Source: G963663315 sp963663315 (GTDB lineage Bacteria > Pseudomonadota > Gammaproteobacteria > Arenicellales > Poriferihabitantaceae). From it: a stretch of 64,000 bases of DNA. The DNA is taken from positions 682,001 through 746,000 of the forward strand of contig OY760176.1 of NCBI GenBank assembly GCA_963663315.1. The letters are read 5' to 3'. The notes below the pieces were generated by a model. It did no database searches and was not told the DNA's origin. It saw only the letters and a program-made list of their open reading frames with translations. The position numbers and the translations under genes were made by a program. Positions 29,006 through 38,821 of the stretch are shown here, in pieces. Position 1 is the first letter of the stretch. Each line of letters starts with the position of its first letter.

Positions 29006-30115
29006 TTACTGCCTATGCCCGGTTTGCAGCTTGTTTTCGAGATACAGTGAATACCTTGCCATTGAAAAACAGGAAATGAAAAAGAAAATAGCTACAAACA
29101 GATAGACCTCATAGGCCAGGCCGGTCCATTTGGTATCGGCCAGGGAAGCGCGTCCAACTCCCAACGGGTCCAGTAGTCCTATGATCAGAACCAGTGTGGT
29201 GTCCTTGTATAATCCAATAAAAGTATTCACGATTCCCGGAATGGAAATTTTAAGGGCCTGGGGTAAAACCACCAGCCGCATTGAAGACCAGTACTTGAGA
29301 CCCATTGCATCGGCGGCTTCTATCTGACCGTTGGGTATCGCCTGCAAACCGCCACGGATGACTTCTGCCATATAGGCAGAAGCAAACAGGGTGACCATGA
29401 TCAGTACCCGCAACAAAAGGTCGAATGAAGTGCCGGGCGGCAGAAAGTAACTCAACATGGTTGAAGCCACGAACAACAAGGTGATCAAGGGAACACCCCG
29501 GATAAATTCGATAAATCCAATACTGAACAATCTTATTATCGGCAGGTTCGATTGACGCCCCAGCGCCAGCGCGATTCCAATCGGCAGCGAGGCTGCAATA
29601 CCGGTAATTCCGATCACCAGAGTCAGCATGAAACCACCGAATTTATCTGTGGGAACCGGGGTCAGCCCGGCTCCTCCGATCAAAAGCCAGCCAGTGATGA
29701 AAGGAAATGCCATCGCAAAATACAAACCGAATTTGCGATAAGGTAAATTGTCGAACAGAACGGCTACGGTCGCCACGATCAACAGAACAAAGGACAGATT
29801 GACTCGCCAGCGTTCTTCAATGGGATAAAATCCATAGGCAAAAAGTCTCAGCCTTTCATTGATAAACGCCCAGCAGGCGCCACTTCCCTTAGCCTTGCAC
29901 TCGTCACGGTTTTCACCGGTAAAGGCTGCGTCGATGAACAACCAGTCGAGTGCGGCGGGCAGACTGTTGTAAAGGAACCACACTACCAGAACGGTCATCA
30001 CGGTATTTGCAGGGGTGGAAAACAGGTTTCCTCTTATCCAGGCGACCGGACCTATGATGTTTGACGGGGGAGGGAGGTTCGGGTGTTCCCCTGGTAGATA
30101 CGTTTTCTGATTCAT
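29006..30115 (-). CDS. aapM: Amino-acid ABC transporter permease AapM
   Basis: Inner-membrane permease, 369 residues. The HisM/GlnP-type core is in the C-terminal half (RGVPLITLLFVASTMLSYF, then EAADAMGLKYWSSMRLVVLPQALK, the EAA loop). Extra N-terminal hydrophobic segments with a Cys-containing periplasmic loop are typical of the AapM/YhdY subfamily. It lies 20 bp after aapQ. Confidence 0.9.
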   Translation of the reverse strand: MNQKTYLPGEHPNLPPPSNIIGPVAWIRGNLFSTPANTVMTVLVVWFLYNSLPAALDWLFIDAAFTGENRDECKAKGSGACWAFINERLRLFAYGFYPIEERWRVNLSFVLLIVATVAVLFDNLPYRKFGLYFAMAFPFITGWLLIGGAGLTPVPTDKFGGFMLTLVIGITGIAASLPIGIALALGRQSNLPIIRLFSIGFIEFIRGVPLITLLFVASTMLSYFLPPGTSFDLLLRVLIMVTLFASAYMAEVIRGGLQAIPNGQIEAADAMGLKYWSSMRLVVLPQALKISIPGIVNTFIGLYKDTTLVLIIGLLDPLGVGRASLADTKWTGLAYEVYLFVAIFFFISCFSMARYSLYLENKLQTGHRQ

Positions 30116-30135
30116 TGTCCGCTTCCGCTATCAGT

Positions 30136-31323
30136 CTATCGCTCAACCAGCTTGATTCGTTTGTTATACCAGTTCATGGCCGCAGAAATTAACAGCGACA
30201 TGGTCAGATACAGTAACAGTACAATAGTCATACACTCCATTTCCCGACCGGTCTGGTTCAGGGAAATCCCCCCGATCGTAGCGACAATATCCATATACCC
30301 GATAGCAATCGCAAGAGAGGAGTTTTTCGTCAGATTCAGGTATTGGCTGGTAAGGGGTGGAACAATTACCCTGAGTGCCTGGGGAATGACGACCAGATTC
30401 AGGGTGCGTCCGCGATTTATACCGAGCGCATAGGAGGCTTCGGTCTGACCCCAACTGACCGCGGTGATGCCAGCCCGCACGATCTCGCCGATGAAAGAAG
30501 CCGTATACAACGACAGTGCCAGCCAAAGTGCGATGAACTCCGGTCGGAGGACCATCCCGCCTTTGAAATTAAAACCTTGCAGTTCCGGGTTATCCCAGGT
30601 GATCGGGTTGCCCAGCAAAAAATACATCACAAGCGGCAGACCGACTATCGCTCCCAGGTTCACCCAGAACACCGGATAACGGTTTCCGGTCTGGTCCTGT
30701 ACTTTTTTGGCATACCGGGTAAACCACAGACTAAAAAGAATGCCCGCTGCAATCAGTCCGCCGACAATCCAGAACAACGGTTCGAAGACCGGTTTGGGGG
30801 TATAAAAGCCGCGGTTGGTCAGAAACGCGGCATCGTTAAAATTGATGGCCTGCTTCGGAACCGGCAAAGTATGAACAATGATGCCGTGAACCAGTAAAAT
30901 GTGAAGCAGCAAGGGTACGTTTCTGACGTACTCAATATAGACATAGGCCAGCTTGTTGGTCAGCCAGTTCCTGGAAAGCCGCAGTACGCCAAGGGTAAAG
31001 CCCACAATGGTCGCAAGTACCAATCCACAAACAGCGACCAACAGGGTATTGATGATGCCGACAGTCATCGCACGCAGGTGCGATGATCTTGAATCGTATT
31101 CGATAAAGTGCTGATTAATATCGTAATTTGAAGGCTGAGTCAAAAAGTCGAAGCTGTACCCCTTGCCAATCGCCTCCAGGTTTATTGCGGCGTTTCGTAT
31201 CAGATAAGCAAAGAAGCCGAAGATCAGAACGATTGCAATAATCTGCACAATGACTGCGCGGGTTTCCTTGTTATTCCACAGACGTGAAATAGTATTTCGA
31301 CGTGGCAAAACGGCTTCATTCAT
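30136..31323 (-). CDS. aapQ: Amino-acid ABC transporter permease AapQ
   Basis: First permease of the importer, 395 residues. A long N-terminal region precedes the conserved core, which includes YIEYVRNVPLLLHILLVHG and the EAA loop EASYALGINRGRTLNLVVIPQAL. It forms a heterodimer with AapM. A hairpin that may attenuate transcription lies just upstream, between it and aapJ. Confidence 0.9.
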   Translation of the reverse strand: MNEAVLPRRNTISRLWNNKETRAVIVQIIAIVLIFGFFAYLIRNAAINLEAIGKGYSFDFLTQPSNYDINQHFIEYDSRSSHLRAMTVGIINTLLVAVCGLVLATIVGFTLGVLRLSRNWLTNKLAYVYIEYVRNVPLLLHILLVHGIIVHTLPVPKQAINFNDAAFLTNRGFYTPKPVFEPLFWIVGGLIAAGILFSLWFTRYAKKVQDQTGNRYPVFWVNLGAIVGLPLVMYFLLGNPITWDNPELQGFNFKGGMVLRPEFIALWLALSLYTASFIGEIVRAGITAVSWGQTEASYALGINRGRTLNLVVIPQALRVIVPPLTSQYLNLTKNSSLAIAIGYMDIVATIGGISLNQTGREMECMTIVLLLYLTMSLLISAAMNWYNKRIKLVER

Positions 31324-31338
31324 TGCCCTTCCGACAAG

Positions 31339-31370
31339 AAAAAGGGCGCTTCCAGCGCCCTTTTTCTCTT
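31339..31370 (-). terminator. Hairpin between aapJ and aapQ (likely attenuator)
   Basis: A 12-bp stem (AAAAAGGGCGCT at 31339-31350 pairing with 31354-31365) has a 3-nt loop and ends in a T-run when read on the minus strand. It sits after aapJ and 15 bp before aapQ. Such hairpins in binding-protein operons usually let the binding-protein message accumulate in excess of the permease and ATPase messages. Confidence 0.72.
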
Positions 31371-31398
31371 TTTCATTTCCGGTAAACGGATGGTTCGA

Positions 31399-32418
31399 TT
31401 AACGTATTGGCGCCGCATACAGGATACCGCCATCCCTCCAGGAAGCATTCAGGCCGCGTTCAAGAGCAAGGGGGGTATCAGGGCCGATATTCCTGTCAAA
31501 CAATTCAGCGTAGTTACCGCCGACCTGAATGGCTCGAACTGCCCATTGTGCATCCAGTCCCAGCATCTCGCCCATATTACTTTCGGTACCAAGCAGACGG
31601 TTGATGCTTGGATTGTCGCCCGCTGCCATTGCCATTTCGCCAGCATTGGCCTGGGTGATACCCAGTTCTTCGGCAGCGATGATTGCATTAACGACCCATT
31701 TGCCGATATCAGCCCATTCGTCATCACCATGGCGAACCGCTCCGCCCAAAGGTTCTTTTGAGATGATTTCGGGAAGAATCATATGTGCTGAAGGATCTTC
31801 CAGCGCCGCACGGGTGGAAGCCAGACCGGATGCGTCCGTGGTGTACAGGTCGCAACGATTTGCGGAATAGTTTGAAATGCCTTCTTCATTGGTTTCGATG
31901 GCTACCGGTTCATAGCTAATGCCATTGACACGCATGTAGTCAGCCAGATTCAATTCTGTGGTTGTGCCGGTCTGGATACATACGGAAGCGCCGTCCAGTT
32001 GCGTTGCAGAGGTAACCCCCGCGTCCTTTCTGATCATGAAGCCCTGTCCATCGTAATAGTTGATTGGCAGGAAGGTCAGTTTGAGGTCTGCATCCCGGCT
32101 CAGGGTTTCTGTCGTGTTACGGAAGAGAATGTCGCCATCTCCTGAGTTCAACAGGGTAAAACGGGTTTTACCGGTTGAAGGAATGAATTTGACTTTCTCA
32201 CCATCGCCCAGGACAGCAGCGGCAACAGCACGACAGAAGCCGACATCGAAACCTTCCCAACGACCATTTTCGTCAGGAGCGGCAAAGCCCGCCAGACCGG
32301 TTGTGACGACACAATTCAATTCTCCTCTGGCCTGTACATCTTCCAGTGTACCTGCCTGAACTGTCATTGCAATCAATGATGATACAGCAACAAGTGCCGC
32401 AGATTCAGTAAGTTTCAT
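31399..32418 (-). CDS. aapJ: Amino-acid ABC transporter substrate-binding protein AapJ
   Basis: Periplasmic binding protein, 339 residues with a Sec signal peptide (cleavage after VQAG or near residue 22). Family sequence follows: GELNCVVTTGLAGFAAPDENG and WEGFDVGFCRAVAAAVLGD. AapJ proteins take general L-amino acids. GAGGAAA precedes the ATG. A TATAAT-like -10 box lies at 32468-32473 (minus strand) without a good -35. First gene of aapJQMP. Confidence 0.93.
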   Translation of the reverse strand: MKLTESAALVAVSSLIAMTVQAGTLEDVQARGELNCVVTTGLAGFAAPDENGRWEGFDVGFCRAVAAAVLGDGEKVKFIPSTGKTRFTLLNSGDGDILFRNTTETLSRDADLKLTFLPINYYDGQGFMIRKDAGVTSATQLDGASVCIQTGTTTELNLADYMRVNGISYEPVAIETNEEGISNYSANRCDLYTTDASGLASTRAALEDPSAHMILPEIISKEPLGGAVRHGDDEWADIGKWVVNAIIAAEELGITQANAGEMAMAAGDNPSINRLLGTESNMGEMLGLDAQWAVRAIQVGGNYAELFDRNIGPDTPLALERGLNASWRDGGILYAAPIR

Positions 32419-32541
32419 TAGTATTTTTCCTCAATAGTCAGTAGTTGGGGCTGTTATTCTCAAGCCGATTATAGGACCAATTCCCTGGAAACTGCGTACA
32501 GATTCCTTCCGGGAATGGTCGTATGCGAGCGGCAGTACGAG

Positions 32542-33558
32542 TCATTTAACCCTGATCATATCACGATTTGACAAGGAATCAGCAAAATTCGCCTGCAAAT
32601 CTGCATGATAGGACGATCTTACCATGGCGCCGGAGGCCACATTGGCAAAGCCAATCGACTCGCCGATTTCCCGGAGCGCTTCGAATTCTTCGGGATGCCA
32701 GTACTGCCGTACCGGAAGATGGTGGATACTCGGCTGAAGATACTGACCGAGAGTCAGCATGTCAACCCGGTGATTCACCAGATCCTCCATGACTTCGATA
32801 ATCTCTGTCCTGGATTCACCCAGTCCCAACATCAGACCGGATTTGGTTGGCAGCCCCGGCTGGTCGCGCTTTACTCGCTTCAGAAGATCGAGAGAATATT
32901 GATAATCGGAGCCTGGACGGACTTCCCGGTATAGTCGAGGGACCGTTTCCAGGTTATGGTTGAAAACATCGCTCGGCGCTGTGGCCAGAATATCAACTGC
33001 TGTCTCCATTCTACCTCTGAAATCAGGTGTCAGGATTTCGATTCTTGTTTGTGGGCTGTGCGCTCGCACCGCCTTGATACAATTGACAAAATGGCTGGCG
33101 CCGCCATCACGCAGGTCATCGCGGTCGACAGAGGTGATAACGACATATTTCAATTTCATCGCTGCAATGGTTTGTGCAAGTTTTTCCGGTTCTGACTGGT
33201 CAAGCGGATTCGGACGTCCATGGCCGACGTCACAAAACGGGCATCGACGGGTACAGATGTCGCCCATGATCATGAAGGTGGCAGTGCCGTTGCCAAAGCA
33301 TTCTCCCAGATTGGGGCAGGCTGCCTCTTCGCAAACGGTATGCAATCCTTTCGATCTCAGTACTTTCTTCAGTGCAACCACTTCCCGGGTACCGGTAAAA
33401 CTTGCCCGGATCCATCGGGGTTTTGGTAGAAGTTCCTCCCTTGGCACAGGCTTGAACTTTACAGGGATACGCGCCATCTTGTCTGCGCCCCGCAGCTTTT
33501 CTCCCTGTATAATTTTTTTCGGGCCGTTGATTGTAGTGGCAGGTGGATATTTGTCCAT
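32542..33558 (-). CDS. lipA: Lipoyl synthase LipA
   Basis: Radical SAM enzyme that inserts two sulfur atoms into octanoyl chains on lipoyl domains such as GcvH. It has 338 residues. The auxiliary cluster ligands are in [12 protein letters not shown], the radical SAM CxxxCxxC is CTRRCPFC, and the C-terminal RSSYHADLQ carries the serine ligand. It starts 10 bp after gcvP, which places lipoate insertion in one operon with the lipoylated H protein. Confidence 0.96.
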   Translation of the reverse strand: MDKYPPATTINGPKKIIQGEKLRGADKMARIPVKFKPVPREELLPKPRWIRASFTGTREVVALKKVLRSKGLHTVCEEAACPNLGECFGNGTATFMIMGDICTRRCPFCDVGHGRPNPLDQSEPEKLAQTIAAMKLKYVVITSVDRDDLRDGGASHFVNCIKAVRAHSPQTRIEILTPDFRGRMETAVDILATAPSDVFNHNLETVPRLYREVRPGSDYQYSLDLLKRVKRDQPGLPTKSGLMLGLGESRTEIIEVMEDLVNHRVDMLTLGQYLQPSIHHLPVRQYWHPEEFEALREIGESIGFANVASGAMVRSSYHADLQANFADSLSNRDMIRVK

Positions 33559-33568
33559 GGTTCTCCGA

Positions 33569-36427
33569 TTATGAATAATCGCTTACAGGAGGGCAAGTGC
33601 AAACCAGATTTTTATCACCATAAACATTATCTACGCGTCCTGTGGGTGGCCAGAATTTGTTTTTCCGTGTCTCCTCAGTGGGAAAGAATGCAGATTCCCG
33701 GGAATAGGGGCGATTCCAGTCGTCGCTCACCAGCAGATGGTACGCATGTGGTGCATTGGTTAACAGGTTGTTCCCCCGCAGAGCCGGGTTATTTTCTATT
33801 TCCCGGATTTCCTCGCGAATCTGGATTAACGCATTGCAAAATCGATCAATTTCTTCCAGGGATTCGCTCTCCGTGGGTTCTATCATGAATGAATCAGGTA
33901 CCGGCCAGGACATGGTAGGCGCATGGAATCCATAATCTATCAAACGCTTGGCGACATCTTCGACAGTAACACCGCTACACGCTTTGACCGGCGCCAGATC
34001 TATCACGCATTCGTGGGCGACTCTGCCATTTACCCCTTTGTAAACAACCGGGAAATGGGGGTCCAGGCGATGGGCAATATAGTTGGCATTCAGGATTGCT
34101 ACCTGGGTGGAGCGTTTAAGACCTTGTTTCCCGAGTAATCTCATATAGGCCCATGAGATAGGCAATATCAGCGGCGAACCCCAGGGAGCTGCTGAAACGG
34201 TTCCCAACGAACTGGACCCTCCACGATTACAACTCACTACCGGATGATCAGGTAAATAGGGTTGCAGGTGTCTTTTGACACCGATCGGGCCCATGCCGGG
34301 TCCTCCACCGCCGTGTGGTATCGCAAAGGTCTTGTGAAGATTCAAATGCATCACGTCTGCACCGATTTCCGCAGGGCGACAGATACCCACCATCGCATTC
34401 ATGTTAGCGCCATCCATGTATACCTGCCCCCCATTGGAGTGGACGATCCTGCAGATTTCCCGAATGGATTCTTCGAATACACCATGGGTCGAAGGATAAG
34501 TCACCATCGTTGCGGCCAGAACTTCCTTGTGTTCTTCTGCCTTGTTCCTGAAATCTTCTATGTCAATGTTGCCCTGATTGTCACATTTGACCACTACAAC
34601 CTTCATTCCAGCCATGACTGCGCTGGCTGGATTGGTGCCATGAGCTGAAGAGGGAATCAGGCAGATCCTTCTTTGTGTGTCACCGTGTGAGCGATGCCAG
34701 GCACGAATACACAAAAGTCCGCTGAATTCTCCCTGGGAACCCGCGTTGGGCTGAAAGGAAAATCCATCAAATCCGGTGAGCTGGCACAGCATCGAATCAA
34801 GGCGATTGATAATTCGATGGTAGCCTTTGGTGTGCCTGGCTGGTGCGAAGGGGTGGATATGAGCGAAAAGTGGATTCGATATGGGCTCCATTTCACTGGC
34901 GGCATTGAGTTTCATCGTACATGATCCCAAAGGAATCATTGCCCGCGCCAATGTGATGTCCTTGCTCGCCGTTCTTCTCAGGTAGCGCATGAATTCTGTT
35001 TCCGAGCGATAACGATGAAATATCGGGTGAGTCAAAAAGTCACTGGTCCTTTGCAGCGATGACGGGATGGATTGATCCAGATCAATATCAAACAGATTGC
35101 TCCTGACTTGTCCGGGAGTCACGCCTTCAAAGACTTCCAGCAATCCAGCCACTTTTTCCCGGGAAACGGTTTCGTCCAGGCTGATGCCGATATGGTCATC
35201 ATCGATCAAACGAAGGTTGTAGCGTTCCTGTTCCGCCTTGTCCAGAATCTTTTTGGCCTGACCCTGTGTCCGGACCATGATGGTGTCGAAGAAATGTCGA
35301 TGGACAATGTCAAAGCCCAGACCGGTGAGAGCATGAGATAGCGCCCGAGTCAGTCTATTAATGCTTTTGGCCATTCGGGTCAGGCCTTCGGGGCCATGAT
35401 ACATCGCATAAACAGTGGCCATTACGGCCAACAGAACCTGTGAGGTACAAATATTGCTGGTGGCTTTATCCCGCCGGATATGCTGCTCCCGGGTTTGCAG
35501 CGCCATCCGATAGGCAAGGTTGCCGTTTGCATCAATGGTTGAACCGATCAGGCGGCCAGGCAACAGGCGTTTATATTTATCGTGGGTGGCCATGTAAGCG
35601 GCATGCGGGCCGCCAAATCCCATTGGGACTCCGAAGCGTTGGGTGCTGCCTATGACTATGTCCGCCCCCATTTCCCCAGGTGGTTTCAATAATGTCAAAG
35701 CCAGGGGGTCAGCCGCCATCACCACTACCGTGTTTCGGGACTTCAATTGATTGATCGCATTTGTGTAGTCCCGTATTTCACCTGATGCGCCAGGATATTG
35801 GAGCAATCCTGCGAAAAACTCACCTTTCTCGATATCAACCAGGTAATCTCCCACCACGACATCGATACCGATGGGCTCAGCGCGGGTTTGAACCACTGCA
35901 ATGGTTTGAGGAAAACAATCCTTGTCGACAAAAAATCTGTTCGATTTATTCCTGGATACCCTGAGTCCAACCATCATAGCTTCCGCTGCGGCTGTGGCCT
36001 CATCCAGCAAGGAAGCATTGGCAAGTTCCATCGCGGTGAGATCCATGATCATCTGCTGAAAAGTAATCAGAATTTCGAGGCGGGCCTGACTGACTTCAGG
36101 CTGATAGGGAGTGTATGCTGTGTACCAGTCCGGGTTCTCCATGACATTACGGCGAATCACAGGGGGTGTGACGGTTCCGTAATAACCCAGTCCAATCATC
36201 GAAACAGCGGACGTATTGCCTGACGCAATTTGCCGACTCAATTTATTCAGACGGTTTTCACTAAGGGCAGGGGGCAGGGTAAATTCATTGTGACTGCGAA
36301 TGGATTCAGGAATGGTCTGTTCTATCAGGTCATCCAGAGATTTCAGCCCGAGGACTCCCAGCATCCGGGCAATATGATCAGGGTGGGGGCCGATATGACG
36401 GGTGGTAAAATCATCCATTTCAGACAT
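33569..36427 (-). CDS. gcvP: Glycine dehydrogenase (decarboxylating), glycine cleavage P protein
   Basis: PLP enzyme that decarboxylates glycine and passes the aminomethyl group to lipoyl-GcvH. It has 952 residues, the single-chain form. The N-terminus carries [15 protein letters not shown]; the PLP lysine lies in [21 protein letters not shown]. Gene order is gcvT-gcvH-gcvP-lipA, all on the minus strand. Confidence 0.97.
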   Translation of the reverse strand: MSEMDDFTTRHIGPHPDHIARMLGVLGLKSLDDLIEQTIPESIRSHNEFTLPPALSENRLNKLSRQIASGNTSAVSMIGLGYYGTVTPPVIRRNVMENPDWYTAYTPYQPEVSQARLEILITFQQMIMDLTAMELANASLLDEATAAAEAMMVGLRVSRNKSNRFFVDKDCFPQTIAVVQTRAEPIGIDVVVGDYLVDIEKGEFFAGLLQYPGASGEIRDYTNAINQLKSRNTVVVMAADPLALTLLKPPGEMGADIVIGSTQRFGVPMGFGGPHAAYMATHDKYKRLLPGRLIGSTIDANGNLAYRMALQTREQHIRRDKATSNICTSQVLLAVMATVYAMYHGPEGLTRMAKSINRLTRALSHALTGLGFDIVHRHFFDTIMVRTQGQAKKILDKAEQERYNLRLIDDDHIGISLDETVSREKVAGLLEVFEGVTPGQVRSNLFDIDLDQSIPSSLQRTSDFLTHPIFHRYRSETEFMRYLRRTASKDITLARAMIPLGSCTMKLNAASEMEPISNPLFAHIHPFAPARHTKGYHRIINRLDSMLCQLTGFDGFSFQPNAGSQGEFSGLLCIRAWHRSHGDTQRRICLIPSSAHGTNPASAVMAGMKVVVVKCDNQGNIDIEDFRNKAEEHKEVLAATMVTYPSTHGVFEESIREICRIVHSNGGQVYMDGANMNAMVGICRPAEIGADVMHLNLHKTFAIPHGGGGPGMGPIGVKRHLQPYLPDHPVVSCNRGGSSSLGTVSAAPWGSPLILPISWAYMRLLGKQGLKRSTQVAILNANYIAHRLDPHFPVVYKGVNGRVAHECVIDLAPVKACSGVTVEDVAKRLIDYGFHAPTMSWPVPDSFMIEPTESESLEEIDRFCNALIQIREEIREIENNPALRGNNLLTNAPHAYHLLVSDDWNRPYSRESAFFPTEETRKNKFWPPTGRVDNVYGDKNLVCTCPPVSDYS

Positions 36428-36491
36428 GTATTTCTACCGGATTTCTGTTGCGTGATGGAACATGGGATTTTTGCCTGGGCTTGACAGTCTC

Positions 36492-36866
36492 TTACTGAAG
36501 AGATTCTACAAGAGATTGATAAGCAGTCAGATCCATCAATCCGTCCAGTTCTGATGGGTCATTCGGCTTCATCTTGTACACCCAGCCTTCTCCATCGGGG
36601 TCTTCATTGATTTTTTCCGGGAGTTCCGTCAGAGTATCATTGACTTCGACGACCACACCGCCAACCGGGGATTTGAGTTCTCCCGCTGCCTTGACCGACT
36701 CTATGACTGCCGCTTCCTCTCCCTGTTCTATTTTGCGATCAATGTCAGGGAGTTCTATATACACTACTTCTCCTAATTGTTGCTGGGCAAAATCGGTGAT
36801 TCCTACTACGACCAGGTCATTTTCCTGACGTACCCATTCGTGATCATCGGTAAATTTAATCGTCAT
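36492..36866 (-). CDS. gcvH: Glycine cleavage system H protein
   Basis: Lipoyl carrier of the glycine cleavage system, 124 residues. The lipoylated lysine is Lys59 in VIESVKAAGELKSP, and the N-terminus has DDHEWVRQEND. It lies between gcvT and gcvP. Confidence 0.97.
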   Translation of the reverse strand: MTIKFTDDHEWVRQENDLVVVGITDFAQQQLGEVVYIELPDIDRKIEQGEEAAVIESVKAAGELKSPVGGVVVEVNDTLTELPEKINEDPDGEGWVYKMKPNDPSELDGLMDLTAYQSLVESLQ

Positions 36867-36926
36867 TTCAGACCTCTCTTTGCCAGTGAATGTGATTCTG
36901 TATATAGTACACGCGAAGTGCCCAGG

Positions 36927-38084
36927 CTATGGTTTCCGGTAGGTGTTCTTTTTGACAAAAGGTAACCGGGTTACGAGTACAGGCAGGTGTTTGCCCCTGA
37001 CCACTGCATGGAGTCCGGGTCGTTCGGCGCTGTGTTCAGTGTCAGCATCCACCGGGTCAGCATACTCCAGGTTGACGTAACCGAGGCAAACCGGTTTCCA
37101 CATACTGGGGCTGAATCCCCCGCTCGTTACTGTTCCGACCGTGTTGCCGTCACCGTCTTCGATCACTGCACCCTTCCTGACCGGCGCCTTGCCAACAGGT
37201 TGCAGTCCAACCAGCAGTCTGGAAATATTATTGGGGATCTGTGGTAAAACGATATGATCCCCCGGGAATCCCCCGGTACGCTCCCCCTGTGATCTTCTGG
37301 CTTTTGAAACAGCCCATGACAGACCCGCTTCCACCGGTGTAGTGTCCTGCGTAATTTCATGGCCGTACAGTGGCAGCCCGGCTTCCATTCGCAATGAATC
37401 CCGGGCGCCCAGTCCGGCCCACGCCACATTCGGGTTGGACAAAAGTAATTCGGCAACCGCGATGACATGATCATCTTTCATGCCTATTTCGAATCCATCT
37501 TCGCCGGTATAGCCGGAGCGGGAAAACAGGCATGGAATACCATCCAGAGCAATTTCACGGACTGACATGAATTCCATCCTGGACAGATCATGCCCCAATT
37601 GGTTCATCACGTCTGAAGATTTTGGTCCCTGCAGCGCCAGCAAACTCCGGTCATGATATATTTCTACGCTGAGTACTTTTCCAAGTTTGTCTTTTAAATA
37701 TCTGAAATCATTGGTCTTGCACGATGCGTTCACCACTAGAATGAATTCTGTCTGTGTAATGCGGGCAATCATCAAATCGTCGACAATCCCGCCATTTTCG
37801 TTTAACAGCAGCCCGTACTTCTGTTTGCCGACGGCAAGGGAAACGATATCCGCCGGTATCAGCGATTCGAGATGGATTGCGGCATCAACCCCGGAAACAT
37901 AAATCTGTCCCATGTGGGACACATCGAAAAGACTGGCTTGTTGTCGGGTATGAAGGTGCTCCCGGATGATCCCCGGTGGGTACCTTAGCGGCATGTCATA
38001 ACCGGCAAAAAGGCCCATTTCCGCACCCGCTTCAAGGTGCAACCCGTATAGCCGGGTTCTTTTCAACTGAGCGGATTCACTCAC
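36927..38084 (-). CDS. gcvT: Aminomethyltransferase, glycine cleavage T protein
   Basis: Transfers the methylene group from aminomethyl-GcvH to tetrahydrofolate, releasing ammonia. It has 385 residues. Family features are SLFDVSHMGQIYVSG, the folate-site region SRSGYTGEDGFEIG with GLGARDSLRMEAGLPLYGHEI, and the C-terminal barrel GTVTSGGFSPSM. It is the first gene of gcvT-H-P-lipA. I saw no glycine riboswitch in the roughly 100 bp upstream, which instead abut a decayed glyoxalase gene. Confidence 0.96.
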   Translation of the reverse strand: MSESAQLKRTRLYGLHLEAGAEMGLFAGYDMPLRYPPGIIREHLHTRQQASLFDVSHMGQIYVSGVDAAIHLESLIPADIVSLAVGKQKYGLLLNENGGIVDDLMIARITQTEFILVVNASCKTNDFRYLKDKLGKVLSVEIYHDRSLLALQGPKSSDVMNQLGHDLSRMEFMSVREIALDGIPCLFSRSGYTGEDGFEIGMKDDHVIAVAELLLSNPNVAWAGLGARDSLRMEAGLPLYGHEITQDTTPVEAGLSWAVSKARRSQGERTGGFPGDHIVLPQIPNNISRLLVGLQPVGKAPVRKGAVIEDGDGNTVGTVTSGGFSPSMWKPVCLGYVNLEYADPVDADTEHSAERPGLHAVVRGKHLPVLVTRLPFVKKNTYRKP

Positions 38085-38187
38085 AGTCCCATCCAGGTTA
38101 TTGAATAATAAAGTTGGCGGAAATCAAGTTCGGAACATAACATAAAGGCAGGCGAAATTCAGTTCAGACTCAGTTCGTTTCCACAAT

Positions 38188-38465
38188 TTACCATTCGCCT
38201 GTATTTGGCATGGACAGCCAGGGTTCAACCAGGGGTAAGGCCGGACCATCCTGAAGCAGTTCAATGGAAATATTGTCAGGGGAGCGCACAAACGCCATTC
38301 TGCCATCCCGTGGTGGTCGGTTGATTGTGATACCTGCATCACCAGAGTAAACTGACCCTGCTCGTAATCCCAGCGGGTGACTTGAACCATGCCCAGACGC
38401 TGGCAATAAAATTCCAGTGAAGTTTCGAGGTCGGTAACACGAACCATGGTATGCAGGTATTTCAT
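38188..38465 (-). pseudogene. Glyoxalase/VOC-family (GloA-like) remnant with internal deletion and frameshift
   Basis: Starting at 38465, one frame gives the N-terminal strand-helix of glyoxalase I ([20 protein letters not shown], then [20 protein letters not shown]). The matching C-terminal end ([21 protein letters not shown]) continues in another frame down to a stop at 38188. The middle of the usual protein (about 50-60 codons with metal-ligand residues) is missing. Two events, a deletion and a frame change, make the gene non-functional. Its ATG overlaps the stop of the upstream GcvT/DmdA-like remnant, suggesting both were once in one operon. Confidence 0.75.
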
Positions 38466-38821
38466 TCATCACCCTCTGCCCGGCATTCCGAGCCGGAAAA
38501 TGGCAGCGACATAATCCGGCCCAGTCTGTTGCCATGCCCCGGAATCTGCACCCGTACCGGGGCGCCAGACACACAGTAGTCTTTACTGATCATCGCCAAT
38601 GCCACATTGTTTTTGAAGCGCGGTGACCAGACTGCGGTGGTCACCATGCCGACTTGTCGTGTGCCGACCATGACCAGCCAGGGTTTCTGGCACGGCGGGC
38701 AGATATCACCGTCAAATAATACACCACGAATCATCTGGCGTACCCCGTCAGAGGCAATTTTTCTCAGTGCGTCCAGTCCGATAAAGTTGATGGAGCCATC
38801 AAGCTGAATTTTAGATTGATT
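38462..38821 (-). pseudogene. C-terminal remnant of a GcvT/DmdA-family gene
   Basis: 119 codons resembling only the last quarter of GcvT-superfamily proteins: the helix GSINFIGLDALRKIASDGVR, the VGMVTTAVWSPRFKNNVALAM strand pair and a terminal beta barrel. The wording [13 protein letters not shown] is closer to DmdA (dimethylsulfoniopropionate demethylase) and related aminomethyltransferase-like proteins than to the intact gcvT nearby; this is recall, not a search. The folate-binding N-terminal 270-280 residues are absent. The remnant begins directly at, and in the same frame as, the TAA stop of the upstream lldD-type gene, so a deletion joined the two genes. Confidence 0.7.

Noticed and set aside
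38085..38187. Glycine riboswitch upstream of gcvT
   Set aside because: The 100 bp do not show the conserved glycine aptamer core, and part of the region borders the decayed glyoxalase gene.
38462..38734. Short independent gene starting at ATG 38734
   Set aside because: Homology continues upstream of that ATG to 38821, so the open frame is the tail of a larger, truncated gene.
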